Program-made: the position numbers and the translations under genes
Notes under the pieces: generated by a model
The model's input: only the letters and a program-made list of their open reading frames with translations
The model's database searches: none
What the model was told of the DNA's origin: nothing
NCBI GenBank assembly: GCA_026398255.1
Contig: JAPLTG010000035.1
Location: 1 to 64,000, forward strand
Length of the DNA: 64,000 bases
Direction: 5' to 3'
From: Verrucomicrobiota bacterium
GTDB taxonomy: Bacteria > Verrucomicrobiota > Verrucomicrobiia > Chthoniobacterales > Terrimicrobiaceae
Part shown: one piece after another, positions 42,472 through 51,072 of the stretch
How positions within the stretch are numbered: the stretch's first letter is position 1
Layout: each line of letters opens with the position of its first letter

Positions 42472-44082
42472 TCAAGTGGTCCGTGGCGGCGAGGGGGGCT
42501 CCGCCCCGAAAGAATGCGCGGGATTTTTTTCCTCGAGATAGCCAATCGTCCAGGAACTCGGAAGAAGAACGACCCAAAATCCGGAGGCATCCTTGGCCAT
42601 CACGCAGCCGCTGGGCAGGAGCAATTCGGGACGCTCGGTCAGCGGGGCACCATCGACCAGCGGCCAGCGGGCGAATTGCCACGGGGCGGTCTCCACGCGG
42701 CAATCGGCGCTGTATTCGGTCTCGAGCCGGTATTGCATGACTTCGAATTGCAGGGGGCCGACGGCGCCGAGGAGCGGCACGCGCTGCACAGAATCGGGAA
42801 GCTCGAATTGCTGGGCGACGCCTTCTTTGAGGAGTTGGTCGAGGCCTTCGCGGAAGCGTTTGAATTTCGCCGTGCTCGAATTCCGCAGGTAGGCGAAACA
42901 CTCGGGCGCAAAGCGAGGCGTTTCTTCATAGCGAATCGTGGAATCCTCGCTCACGGTGTCACCGATCAAGAAATCGTAATTCCCCACGATGCCGACCACA
43001 TCGCCGGCCCAGGCTTCATCCACGGTCTCGCGTTCCTGCGCGAAGAGGCGCTGGGAATTTCCAAGGCGCACGGGTTTGCCGAGGCGGACATGGTGGGCAT
43101 TCATGTCGCGGCGGAAGCAGCCCGAGACGATGCGAATGAAGGAAACGCGGTCGCGGTGCTTGGGGTTCATGTTCGCCTGGATCTTGAAAACGAAGCCCGA
43201 GAATTTTTCCGAAGCCGGCTCGATTTCCTGCTCGCCGCTTTGGCGCGGAGCGGGTGGGGGAGCGAGGCGGAGGAAGTTGTCGAGCAGGAGCTGAACGCCG
43301 AAATTGTTCGCGGCGCTCCCGAAAAAAACGGGCGTGGCCTTGCCGGCGCGGACGGCGTCGAAATCAAATTCCGCGCCTGCGCCTTCGAGGAGTTCGAGTT
43401 CGTCACGGACCCTTTTGTGGACATCCGGCGCGAGCGCCTGGCTCACGGTGGCGTCATCGATTCCCGCGACAGAAACCGGGGCGCGGTAGGTGCCGCCGGG
43501 GGTTCGCTCGAAAAGGTGGACTGCCTTCTGCTCGCGATCGAACACGCCTCGAAATTCGGGCCCGTCGCCGAGCGGCCAATTCATCGGGATCGCGTGGATG
43601 CCGAGGACGGATTCGAGTTCATCCAAAAGCTCGAGAGCCGGGCGGGCCGGGCGGTCGAGCTTGTTCATGAAAGTGAAGATCGGCACGCCGCGCTTACGGC
43701 AAACCTCGAAGAGTTTTCGCGTCTGCGACTCGATGCCTTTGCCGGCGTCCACCACCATCACAGCGGCATCCACGGCGGTGAGCACGCGGTAGGTATCCTC
43801 CGAGAAATCCTTGTGGCCCGGGGTGTCGAGGAGATTGACCACACAGCCGTTGTAGTCGAATTGCAGAACTGTCGAGCTAACCGAGATGCCGCGCTGTTTT
43901 TCGAGTTCCATCCAATCGCTCGTGGTGGCGCGCTGGTTTTTGCGGGAGGTCACGCTGCCGGCGAGTTGAACGGCCCCGCCATAGAGTAAGAATTTTTCGG
44001 TGAGGGTGGTTTTACCGGCGTCGGGGTGTGAGATGATGGCGAAGGTCCGGCGTCGCGCGATTTCGCGCTGGGCGATACTCAT
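42472..44082 (-). CDS. prfC: Peptide chain release factor 3
   Basis: RF3 is the GTPase that removes RF1/RF2 after termination. With the start at ATG 44082 (ATGA overlap with the peptidase gene) it has 536 residues. G-H/P-D-A-G-K-T-T-L (G1) is near 20, R-G-I-S-V-S-S near 65, D-T-P-G-H-K-D-F-S-E-D near 87 (G3, with the RF3-type S-E-D-T-Y-R) and N-K-L-D-R near 142 (G4). The C-terminus ends in a proline-rich tail. A much longer in-frame reading extends into the peptidase gene and is rejected. Confidence 0.95.
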   Translation of the reverse strand: MSIAQREIARRRTFAIISHPDAGKTTLTEKFLLYGGAVQLAGSVTSRKNQRATTSDWMELEKQRGISVSSTVLQFDYNGCVVNLLDTPGHKDFSEDTYRVLTAVDAAVMVVDAGKGIESQTRKLFEVCRKRGVPIFTFMNKLDRPARPALELLDELESVLGIHAIPMNWPLGDGPEFRGVFDREQKAVHLFERTPGGTYRAPVSVAGIDDATVSQALAPDVHKRVRDELELLEGAGAEFDFDAVRAGKATPVFFGSAANNFGVQLLLDNFLRLAPPPAPRQSGEQEIEPASEKFSGFVFKIQANMNPKHRDRVSFIRIVSGCFRRDMNAHHVRLGKPVRLGNSQRLFAQERETVDEAWAGDVVGIVGNYDFLIGDTVSEDSTIRYEETPRFAPECFAYLRNSSTAKFKRFREGLDQLLKEGVAQQFELPDSVQRVPLLGAVGPLQFEVMQYRLETEYSADCRVETAPWQFARWPLVDGAPLTERPELLLPSGCVMAKDASGFWVVLLPSSWTIGYLEEKNPAHSFGAEPPSPPRTT

Positions 44083-45200
44083 ATTTCGAAAGGTTTGGGA
44101 AGTCGGGTCAGGAGCTTGGCGCCAGTTTTTGTGATGAGCACGACATCTTCGTGGCGCACGCCGCCGAGGCCGGGCATGTAGATTCCAGGCTCCACGGTGA
44201 GGATTTGGCCGGGCTGGAAAATGGCTTCGGAGAACCTCGGCGACTCGTGGACTTCCAGGCCGAGGCCGTGGCCGGTGCCGTGGAAAAATCCCTGCCAGCG
44301 GCCGTTTTTGATCTCGGTCGGATAGCCTTGGTCGGCGAAGAATTTTTTTACCATGTTGTGGATGATGCGGCCCTCGACGCCGGGCTTGATCGCATCGAGT
44401 GCGAGTTTTTGGCCTTCTAAACAGGTATTCCACAGTCGGCGCTGCTCCTCGCTGGCGCGGCCGCGAACGACCGTGCGGGTGATGTCGCCGTGGAAGCACG
44501 AGCGGATGTCGCGCGGGAAGATGTCGAGGATGATGAGTTGGTTGGCAAAAAGCTGACCCGATCCGCGGTGGTGGGGATCGCAAGCCTGTTGGCCGCCGGC
44601 AACGATCGTGTCGCCCCGGGCCTCGCCGCCAGCGCGGACCACGGCGGTTTCCATTTCGATGCGGAGGAGTTCGGAGGTCAGGTGAGTGCCGTTGAAAGAC
44701 AGCGCGCCGTCTTTGAGAATCTTCGAGGCGCGGAGGACTTCGATGCCACGGGTCATGCCGATCTCCGAGATGCGGATGGCATTTTCCAAAGCATGCACCT
44801 CGGGTCGGGATTTGATTTCGCGTTCTGGCACAAACGGGTCGCGAACGGGCTTCACATCGATGCCGGCTTTTTTCAGATCGCGGGCATGGCCGAAGGGAAA
44901 ATCTGTGGGGACTTTGACCTCACGGATATTTTTCGAGACGAGCCAAGTCGCGATGACTTTCGCGTAGGAGGGCGTTTTGCCGGGGGCTTTTTCGGCGAGT
45001 TTGGAAAATTCGGAGAAGGCTTCGACGGAATCGACTTTCGCCTCGGCGCGGCCCCGATCGATTTCGAGATCGCTGAGCAGGATGTGTTTTTTGCCTGCCG
45101 TCTCAAGATACGCGAAGGCATCGGGAGCACGGAACCCGCCGAGATAAAGCAGGTCCGCATTGGTCTCGGGACAAGCGATGAGGAGTTTGGATCGAGCCAT
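44079..45200 (-). CDS. M24 family metallopeptidase (Xaa-Pro aminopeptidase-like)
   Basis: The 373-residue protein has a creatinase-like N-terminal domain (about 1-130) and the pita-bread catalytic domain. The five metal ligands are visible: D in I-I-L-D-I near 226, D in H-G-D-I-T-R-T near 240, H in G-T-G-H-G-L-G-L near 310, E in V-E-P-G-I-Y near 340 and E in R-H-E-D-V near 353. Such enzymes remove N-terminal residues before proline. It is the first gene of the prfC pair. Confidence 0.88.
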   Translation of the reverse strand: MARSKLLIACPETNADLLYLGGFRAPDAFAYLETAGKKHILLSDLEIDRGRAEAKVDSVEAFSEFSKLAEKAPGKTPSYAKVIATWLVSKNIREVKVPTDFPFGHARDLKKAGIDVKPVRDPFVPEREIKSRPEVHALENAIRISEIGMTRGIEVLRASKILKDGALSFNGTHLTSELLRIEMETAVVRAGGEARGDTIVAGGQQACDPHHRGSGQLFANQLIILDIFPRDIRSCFHGDITRTVVRGRASEEQRRLWNTCLEGQKLALDAIKPGVEGRIIHNMVKKFFADQGYPTEIKNGRWQGFFHGTGHGLGLEVHESPRFSEAIFQPGQILTVEPGIYMPGLGGVRHEDVVLITKTGAKLLTRLPKPFEI

Positions 45201-45259
45201 GGTTTTCGAGGAGCGGATTATCTAATCCGCGAATGGGGCAAGGGCCAGCGGGATTTGAT

Positions 45260-45904
45260 TCAAATCGCCGCGCGGACGGCTTGGAGGAACGCGCGGACCT
45301 TGGCGGGGTCTTTCTTGCCGGGCGATTCCTCCACGCCTCCCGCGACATCCACGGCGGCGGGTCGAGCGATGCGAATTGCCTCGGCGACATTGTCGGGATT
45401 CAAGCCTCCGGCGAGCACGAAGCGGTGCTCGGGATGTTCCGCAACAAACGCGCCGATCATTTTCCAATCGGCTATTTTTCCTGTTCCCCCGTAGGCCGCA
45501 GGCGACCAGGAATCGAGGAGGATGTGAGGGGTCGAAAAGCGGTTGGCTTCGGCGAGGGATTCGTCGTCACGCACGCGGATGGCCTTCATCCAGTTCGTCA
45601 CTCCCGACATCGCACATTGGGTGGGGGATTCATCGCCGTGGAATTGGATCATCTCGAAGCACCCCGAGCGCCAGAGCGTGTCGAGCAACTCGGGCTCGGG
45701 ATTGACGACGACCGCCACGCGGTCCACCAAGCCATTCAAGCCCCGAATCCACTCGAGCGATTCCAGCGGGATGTGGCGCGAGGAGCCGGGAAAAAAATTG
45801 AAGCCCAGCGCATCGGTGCCGGCTTCCACGCAATCGAGGGCGTCGTCCTCGCGGGTGATGCCGCAGATTTTCACATGCCCGGCCCCGGGTCCGAAGAGCC
45901 TCAT
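45260..45904 (-). CDS. trpF: Phosphoribosylanthranilate isomerase
   Basis: TrpF performs the third step of tryptophan synthesis. The 214-residue TIM barrel shows V-K-I-C-G-I-T near 11-17 with the catalytic cysteine, G-F-N-F-F-P-G-S-S-R near 34, Q-F-H-G-D-E near 88, L-L-D-S (catalytic Asp) near 127 and L-A-G-G-L-N-P-D-N-V near 164. The other trp genes are elsewhere. The ATG overlaps the stop of the holin-like gene by 4 nt. Confidence 0.95.
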   Translation of the reverse strand: MRLFGPGAGHVKICGITREDDALDCVEAGTDALGFNFFPGSSRHIPLESLEWIRGLNGLVDRVAVVVNPEPELLDTLWRSGCFEMIQFHGDESPTQCAMSGVTNWMKAIRVRDDESLAEANRFSTPHILLDSWSPAAYGGTGKIADWKMIGAFVAEHPEHRFVLAGGLNPDNVAEAIRIARPAAVDVAGGVEESPGKKDPAKVRAFLQAVRAAI

Positions 45905-46317
45905 TCGATCACGCGGGCGTCCGCTTTTTTGATCGAGGGGTGATGGGTGATGGTGTGGATCTTCCCGTCACTCGTGCGGAAGAAGGAACTTAAAATCCAG
46001 CTCACGAGGCTGATCACAATGGATCCGAAAAACGCATTCCAGAAGCCATCCACCGAAAACGAAGGGACGATCTGGGCCACAAGCATCAGCATCAGGGCAT
46101 TCACCACCAAAATGAAAAGGCCCATCGTCACGATGATAAAAGGAATGCTGAGCAGGAGCAGAATTGGCCGAACGAAGGCATTGACGATTCCCAGAAGGAG
46201 CGAGGCCCCAAGGAGTGCACCGGCGCTGTTGCAATGAATGCCGGGAATGAGTTTTTCGGCGGCGAATACGGCGATGGTCGTTACCAACCAGCGAATCAGG
46301 AAAGCAGTCACAGCCAA
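45901..46317 (-). CDS. Phage holin family 4 / YvlD-like membrane protein
   Basis: The 138-residue protein has four hydrophobic segments: about 3-20, 35-55, 60-80, and F-F-G-S-I-V-I-S-L-V-S-W-I-L near 95-112. It fits the DUF/phage-holin 4 superfamily of small chromosomal membrane proteins. Despite the name there are no phage genes around it; function unknown. The stop overlaps trpF. Confidence 0.75.
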   Translation of the reverse strand: MAVTAFLIRWLVTTIAVFAAEKLIPGIHCNSAGALLGASLLLGIVNAFVRPILLLLSIPFIIVTMGLFILVVNALMLMLVAQIVPSFSVDGFWNAFFGSIVISLVSWILSSFFRTSDGKIHTITHHPSIKKADARVIE

Positions 46318-46391
46318 AAACTAATTCCGGTCGGATTTTTTTGAAGATTTATTTTGCAAATCCCGGCGGGGAGTTCCACTAATCACGCACT

Positions 46392-46703
46392 ATGCCAGCC
46401 AAAAAAAGCAAAGCAGAGTCCAAGACCAAGGAGGTCAAAGCCAAGAAGACAGTCGCTCCGGCGGCCAAGAAGTCTCCCAAAACTGTAACAAAATCTCCCG
46501 CCAAGGCTAAGGCCGCTCCAGTCAAGTTTGCGAAGCCCCCCGCACCTGCACCAACTCCTGTGATCACACAGGATCAGATCGCCACCCGCGCCTATTATAT
46601 TGGTGAGCGCCGCCAGACGATGGGTTGGCCCGGTGATCCCTCGACCGACTGGATCGACGCGGAAGCTCAATTGATCGCCGAGGCGAAACGCAAAAAAATC
46701 TAG
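46392..46703 (+). CDS. DUF2934 domain protein with lysine/alanine/proline-rich N-terminal tail
   Basis: Residues 1-57 are almost only Lys, Ala, Pro, Ser, Thr and Val (histone H1-like, with K-S-P-A-K-A-K and K-K-S-P-K). The C-terminal part, I-A-x-R-A-Y-Y-I-G-E-R-R-Q and W-I-D-A-E-A-Q-L-I-A-E, is a DUF2934 domain. DUF2934 is of unknown function; the tail suggests DNA or RNA binding. 103 residues, monocistronic, divergent from the holin-like gene. Confidence 0.8.
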   Translation: MPAKKSKAESKTKEVKAKKTVAPAAKKSPKTVTKSPAKAKAAPVKFAKPPAPAPTPVITQDQIATRAYYIGERRQTMGWPGDPSTDWIDAEAQLIAEAKRKKI

Positions 46704-46734
46704 TTTTTTCATCCTCCAAATCCCTTCCCGGCTA

Positions 46735-47280
46735 GTGACGATCGAAGAGCGCCTTAATAAATTTCTCGGACGGCAACCCAAAACCTCTCTCGCGGCGTTT
46801 GTTGCCTCGAATGCGACTCTGGTCGGGGATGTGCGGTTGGGCCGAAACTCGAGTGTTTTCTATGGAGCTGTGCTCCGTGGAGATATCGAATCGATTGTGA
46901 TCGGGGAGGGGACCAATGTGCAGGACGGAGCCATCGTCCACCTGGCCGACGATATGCCAGCTGTGATCGGGGCGAATTGCACGATCGGCCACGCGGCGAT
47001 TATTCATGCCTGCCGGATTGGCGACCTCTGTCTGGTGGGAATGGGAGCCACGGTGCTCGACGGGGCCGAGATCGGCGATGAATGCCTCATCGGGGCCAAG
47101 GCCCTCGTGACCCAACGCACGAAAATCCCGCCGCGCTCGCTGGTGATCGGGTCACCGGCCAAAGTCGTTCGCGAATTGACCCCCGAGGAATTACTTTCGC
47201 TCCGCCAGAGCGCGGAAAAATACATCGCCGTGGCGCACGCGCACGCCTCCCGGCAATCAGCCGTTGCCGGGGATTTGTGA
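46735..47280 (+). CDS. Gamma-carbonic anhydrase family protein (YrdA/PaaY-like)
   Basis: The 181-residue left-handed beta-helix protein starts at GTG 46735. The three zinc-binding histidines appear in A-I-V-H-L near 66, I-G-H-A-A near 83 and I-I-H-A near 88. Hexapeptide-type repeats run through G-A-V-L-R-G-D-I, G-T-N-V-Q-D-G and G-A-E-I-G-D-E. The protein is probably a trimer; anhydrase activity is not assured for this subgroup. It is followed by pgsA after a short gap. Confidence 0.88.
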   Translation: MTIEERLNKFLGRQPKTSLAAFVASNATLVGDVRLGRNSSVFYGAVLRGDIESIVIGEGTNVQDGAIVHLADDMPAVIGANCTIGHAAIIHACRIGDLCLVGMGATVLDGAEIGDECLIGAKALVTQRTKIPPRSLVIGSPAKVVRELTPEELLSLRQSAEKYIAVAHAHASRQSAVAGDL

Positions 47281-47320
47281 TGGGTTTTATCCCGGCCCGC
47301 ACGTCGTCAGCCACCTTCGC

Positions 47321-47884
47321 ATGAATCTTCCAAACCGCCTGACGCTGGCGAGGCTGGGGTTCGCGGCGCTTTTTGTCGTCTGTTTCTCGGTGGATTTTCC
47401 CTACGGATTCAGCGTGGCATTCGGGTTGTTCTTGCTCGCCACATTCACCGATTGGCTCGATGGCGAGATTGCCCGGCGTCACCAACTCGTCACGGATTTC
47501 GGAAAGCTCATGGATCCGCTGGCCGACAAGATTCTCACCGCCGCCGCTTTCATTTGCCTTGTCGCGCACGAGGCGATTCCCGTTTGGGCCGTGACGCTCA
47601 TCATTTCCCGGGAATTTCTGATTACTGGCCTACGGTCGCTCGCGGCCTCGAAAGGGATCGTGTTGCCCGCTGACACGCTGGGAAAACACAAGACCTCCTG
47701 GCAAATGGGCACGATTCTTTACTTCCTGCTCCTTCTCGCGTGGAAAGAGTTCGCCCACCCCGCCTGGTTTGAAAGCGCGTGGTGGGCGGGCACGCACATT
47801 TTTGTGCCAATCATGGTCACGCTCTCGACTTGGTCCGGGCTGACCTATCTTTACAAGAACCGCGACCTGATCGACGGGCGTTGA
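47321..47884 (+). CDS. pgsA: CDP-diacylglycerol--glycerol-3-phosphate 3-phosphatidyltransferase
   Basis: This integral membrane enzyme makes phosphatidylglycerol phosphate. With the start at ATG 47321 (N-L-P-N-R-L-T-L-A-R) it has 187 residues. The CDP-alcohol phosphatidyltransferase motif D-G-x2-A-R-x8-G-x3-D-x3-D is complete (D-W-L-D-G-E-I-A-R-R near 44, G-K-L-M-D-P-L-A-D-K near 61). Four or more membrane segments are present. Confidence 0.94.
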   Translation: MNLPNRLTLARLGFAALFVVCFSVDFPYGFSVAFGLFLLATFTDWLDGEIARRHQLVTDFGKLMDPLADKILTAAAFICLVAHEAIPVWAVTLIISREFLITGLRSLAASKGIVLPADTLGKHKTSWQMGTILYFLLLLAWKEFAHPAWFESAWWAGTHIFVPIMVTLSTWSGLTYLYKNRDLIDGR

Positions 47885-47889
47885 TTTTT

Positions 47890-48186
47890 TTAAACGGCGA
47901 GGCCGAAACGGTGCCGCACCTCGGCGTAGTCGATTTTCAGTGAAGCTCCGATCAAGCGCCCGGCGAGGCGTTCGGATGCGATCCGGATCATGCGGTCGTA
48001 GGCGATCGATTCGAGATCCGCGCCGTTGTGCTTGATGTCAAAAATCCGCGCGCCGGTTTTGAGCAGCTGCGAAATGAACATTTCCGCTTCGACGGGATCG
48101 TCGGTGTAGTGGGTATCCAGGCGTTTGTTGTGGTCTGGGAAAACGGTGTAGCTGATGGAGAATTTAGCGAGCATGGGATGATTCAT
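47890..48186 (-). CDS. Hypothetical protein
   Basis: This 98-residue protein is not recognised. It is mixed acidic and basic without membrane segments, with a beta-alpha pattern (K-F-S-I-S-Y-T-V-F, then E-A-E-M-F-I-S-Q-L-L). Its stop is 6 nt from the pgsA stop (convergent). Codon use looks normal. Confidence 0.6.
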   Translation of the reverse strand: MNHPMLAKFSISYTVFPDHNKRLDTHYTDDPVEAEMFISQLLKTGARIFDIKHNGADLESIAYDRMIRIASERLAGRLIGASLKIDYAEVRHRFGLAV

Positions 48187-48293
48187 AGTTGCTTCGACTC
48201 AACGCGATTTTTGGAGGCTCGTCTTCGGGGTCTTCACCCCGTGGCGGTGGGTGGGTGGATTTTGGAGTCTATCGGCGCTCAAGCATCCAACTC

Positions 48294-48500
48294 ATGAAAA
48301 CCAAAACCAAAAACTCCGGCATCCAACCTAGCCCGCGTATCCACATCTCTCGCGAAGATCGAGCCCGAACGAACGCCGGGAAAACCGTCAACAGCAAGGT
48401 CCGCAGCGAGGGCCGCACGCTGGCCGCAATGGAGCGAAACGCATCAGTCGCTCGTGTCCAAAAAGCCAACGAGGCCAAGCAAATTTCCCCAGCCGAATAG
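48294..48500 (+). CDS. Small basic hypothetical protein
   Basis: The 68-residue, highly charged ORF (K-T-K-T-K-N-S-G, R-I-H-I-S-R-E-D-R-A-R-T-N, then K-V-R-S-E-G-R-T-L-A-A-M-E-R-N) looks disordered and possibly nucleic-acid binding. I do not recognise a family. An earlier in-frame start at 48189 would give 103 residues. It lies upstream of a two-component regulator, with 96 nt between stop and start. Confidence 0.45.
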   Translation: MKTKTKNSGIQPSPRIHISREDRARTNAGKTVNSKVRSEGRTLAAMERNASVARVQKANEAKQISPAE

Positions 48501-48596
48501 TCGGTCGCCCGCTCTTCTGGTGGGGTTTCTACCTACCACGCGGCAGTGGGCGCCGACGATTTTCAACCCAACCCAAAAAACCTAAAATATAAAAAC

Positions 48597-49382
48597 ATGA
48601 CCAAAATCAAACTCTCCAAGCGGCCCACTCAAAAACTCCGTCCGGTGAAACCCGGTAAGCCTTCGGCCTTGCGGATAAAACCTGCCGCCTCTTCTAAATC
48701 ACCTGCCTCCAAGCAAGTCTCAATCGGCATCGTGGATGACCACACCTTCATCCGCGAGGCCCTGCGAAACATGCTCGATGCCGAGGACTCGATCCGTGTG
48801 GTGGGCGAGGCGGACAATGGCCGGAAGGCCGTGGAGATGGCCATTGCCGAGCGGCCCGATGTGATGCTGATGGATATCGGCATGCCTCGGATGAACGGCT
48901 TGGAAGCGGCCCGCCAAATCCGCCAGTCCGCTCCCGGCGTGCGTGTCGTGCTTTTGAGCGCCTTTGGAAATGACAGCTTCATCAACCAAACGATGCTCGG
49001 GGATTTCGATGCCTACCTGCTGAAGGATTCGCCCTCCAACCTCGTCTTGCACGCGATTCAAGAGGTGGTTGGAGGTCGCAAATTTTTCAGTCCCTCGATT
49101 TCCCACCGCATGCGGAAGATCGGTGCCGAGACGCCGATCGGAAACGGCTCGCGTCCCGCTGTGAAGCTGACGAGCCGCGAGATCGAGGTGCTTCAACTCA
49201 TCGCCGAAGGCTACGCCAACAAGCAAATCGCCGGGGATTTGGGGATCAGCATCAAGACGGTGGAAAAGCATCGCCAGAACCTGATGGACAAACTCCACAT
49301 CCACGAGACCGCCAGCCTCACCCGCTACGCGATCTCTTCGGGCGTGATCGATAACGCGGTGCAGACCCTGCTCCCGCTTTAG
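48597..49382 (+). CDS. NarL/FixJ-family response regulator with basic N-terminal extension
   Basis: The 261-residue protein has a lysine- and proline-rich extension at 1-40, a receiver domain with V-D-D-H near 45, the phospho-acceptor D in V-M-L-M-D-I-G-M-P near 90 and K in L-L-K-D-S near 142. A LuxR-type helix-turn-helix follows (L-T-S-R-E-I-E-V-L-Q-L-I-A-E-G near 190, S-I-K-T-V-E-K-H near 220). No histidine kinase gene is next to it, so it is an orphan regulator here. It may control the DUF2334 gene that starts 81 nt after its stop. Confidence 0.88.
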   Translation: MTKIKLSKRPTQKLRPVKPGKPSALRIKPAASSKSPASKQVSIGIVDDHTFIREALRNMLDAEDSIRVVGEADNGRKAVEMAIAERPDVMLMDIGMPRMNGLEAARQIRQSAPGVRVVLLSAFGNDSFINQTMLGDFDAYLLKDSPSNLVLHAIQEVVGGRKFFSPSISHRMRKIGAETPIGNGSRPAVKLTSREIEVLQLIAEGYANKQIAGDLGISIKTVEKHRQNLMDKLHIHETASLTRYAISSGVIDNAVQTLLPL

Positions 49383-49462
49383 CTCCTGTGATCGTGTCGG
49401 GCGTTCTCCCCATCGCGCCCGGTTACCCTCTGCTCCACATTGGGGGCAGAGGGAAAAAAAAC

Positions 49463-51070
49463 ATGAATACACACGCACCAACTCAAAAACGATGGAGTCC
49501 GACTGTTTGGATTCAATGCGGTTGCCTGACCGCATTGGTTCTGGCGGCATTCCTGCTGATCACACCACCTGCGGAGGGCATCGACACGGTTCCGGCCGGG
49601 CCATCGGTTCTCGTTCTTTACGACAACGAGGGCCAATACGGCTGGCTCGGCGAAATCTACTCGGCGAAACTTCAGAATCTACTCGGGCACTTCGAGGCCC
49701 GGGTGGTTCGAAAGCCATTCTCGAAATACCTCGCAGGAGATCTGCAAGGACACGATGCGACTTTTTACCTCGCGTCAGTCTGGAACGAAACGCCCTTGCC
49801 GGGTGTTTTTCAGACAGACCTTGAGGCCAATACCCGGCCGTTCGTTTGGCTCGGGGTGAATCTCTGGCGCTACGCCTGGAATCTCAGCAACTATTCCTAC
49901 AGTCCGGCTTTCGAATCGCGTTATGGGTTACGGTTTCTCTCCTATTCGGGAGACAAGCATCCGACCGTGGTCTACAAGGAAACCGAGCTGAAGAAGGATC
50001 AGTTTGATCTCGGCTTGAGTCGGCTTGAAGTCCTCGACACCAACAAGGTGAAGGTCCATGCGACGGCTCTCGATGAGGCAGGAAAATCCTGGCCCTATGT
50101 CGTGCAGAGCGGAAATTTCTGGGTCGTGGCCGACATGCCAATGATCTCGACCGGCTTTGAATGCCGGGCGCTGGCATTTCAGGATTTGCTCCACGACATG
50201 CTTGGCATTTTCCACGAGGAGAAGCACCGCGCGTATTTCCGAATCGAGGATGTGGCGGCTGTCAATGATTTGCCGACGCTCAAGACACTGGGCAACACGC
50301 TCGACTCGCTTGATGTGCCGTTCACGATCAGCTTGATTCCAGAATATCGCGATTGGTCTGGCATCTACAACGATGGCGTGGCCGAGACGGTGCGTGTCAC
50401 AAAAAACAGCACTTTTACCAAGGAGATCAAGCGCTGGACGTCATTCGGCGGGCAGGTGCTCCAGCATGGAACGACGCACCAGATCGACGGGCTGATGAAT
50501 CCCTACTCGGGTGTCAGCGGCGACGACTATGAGTTCTACCGGGTGACGGCCGACGAGTTTGGCTTTCTCACGCTGGTTGGCCCGCTGCCGGGTAACACCA
50601 TCGCGAATGCCAAGAAGCGTGTGAACCGTGGAAAAAACATCCTGCTCAACGCGGGGTTCACACCGACAGGTTGGCTCACGCCCCACTACCTCTCGACACC
50701 CGAGGGCTACAAGGCGTTTGCCAGCATTTACCCGTTTGCCTGCGACCGCAGCATCCTGTTTTTCAAGGATTCGCAGGGCGTCACGCAGGCCAGTGAGTTG
50801 AATTCGCCGTTCATTTATCGCGACACCTATGGGGTGAAGCGCATGCCGGAAACGATCGGCTACATCGACCCCTGGGGCTGGTATGAAATCCAGCCGCCGA
50901 GCCTGCCAAACGACCTCTTGCAGCGTGCGAAAGCGCTCAAGGTTGTGCGCGATGGATGGGCCGGATTTTATTTCCACTGGTATCTGGACCCACAATTCCT
51001 GCGCGAGACGGTCGAAGGCCTGAAGGCGATGGGCTACGAATTCACCCCCCTCGATGGAACACTTAATTAA
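49463..51070 (+). CDS. DUF2334 polysaccharide-deacetylase-like protein, membrane anchored
   Basis: The 535-residue protein starts at ATG 49463, preceded by CAGAGGG. A hydrophobic segment at about 17-36 (C-L-T-A-L-V-L-A-A-F-L-L-I) is an anchor or signal. F-R-I-E-D-V near 260 is the D-containing start of the DUF2334 (carbohydrate esterase 4-like) fold, and H-G-T-T-H-Q near 329 is the conserved metal-binding H-G-x-x-H. Family members resemble NodB deacetylases. The 2-nt gap to glmS suggests a role in amino-sugar polysaccharide. Substrate unknown. Confidence 0.82.
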   Translation: MNTHAPTQKRWSPTVWIQCGCLTALVLAAFLLITPPAEGIDTVPAGPSVLVLYDNEGQYGWLGEIYSAKLQNLLGHFEARVVRKPFSKYLAGDLQGHDATFYLASVWNETPLPGVFQTDLEANTRPFVWLGVNLWRYAWNLSNYSYSPAFESRYGLRFLSYSGDKHPTVVYKETELKKDQFDLGLSRLEVLDTNKVKVHATALDEAGKSWPYVVQSGNFWVVADMPMISTGFECRALAFQDLLHDMLGIFHEEKHRAYFRIEDVAAVNDLPTLKTLGNTLDSLDVPFTISLIPEYRDWSGIYNDGVAETVRVTKNSTFTKEIKRWTSFGGQVLQHGTTHQIDGLMNPYSGVSGDDYEFYRVTADEFGFLTLVGPLPGNTIANAKKRVNRGKNILLNAGFTPTGWLTPHYLSTPEGYKAFASIYPFACDRSILFFKDSQGVTQASELNSPFIYRDTYGVKRMPETIGYIDPWGWYEIQPPSLPNDLLQRAKALKVVRDGWAGFYFHWYLDPQFLRETVEGLKAMGYEFTPLDGTLN

Positions 51071-51072
51071 TC

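Noticed and set aside
42454-43989. 511-codon plus-strand ORF opposite prfC
   Set aside because: Antisense shadow of a conserved gene with no protein features.
44083-44583. 703-residue reading of prfC
   Set aside because: The added part is a shadow of the M24 peptidase gene. Start 44082 matches RF3 and overlaps the upstream stop.
45901-46317. Prophage or lysis cassette suggested by the holin-family protein
   Set aside because: No endolysin, capsid, integrase or other phage gene is near. Such holin-4-like proteins are common chromosomal membrane proteins.
48205-48245. Terminator near the small basic ORF (CGGGG...CCCCG hairpin)
   Set aside because: The stem is short and no T-run follows on either strand.
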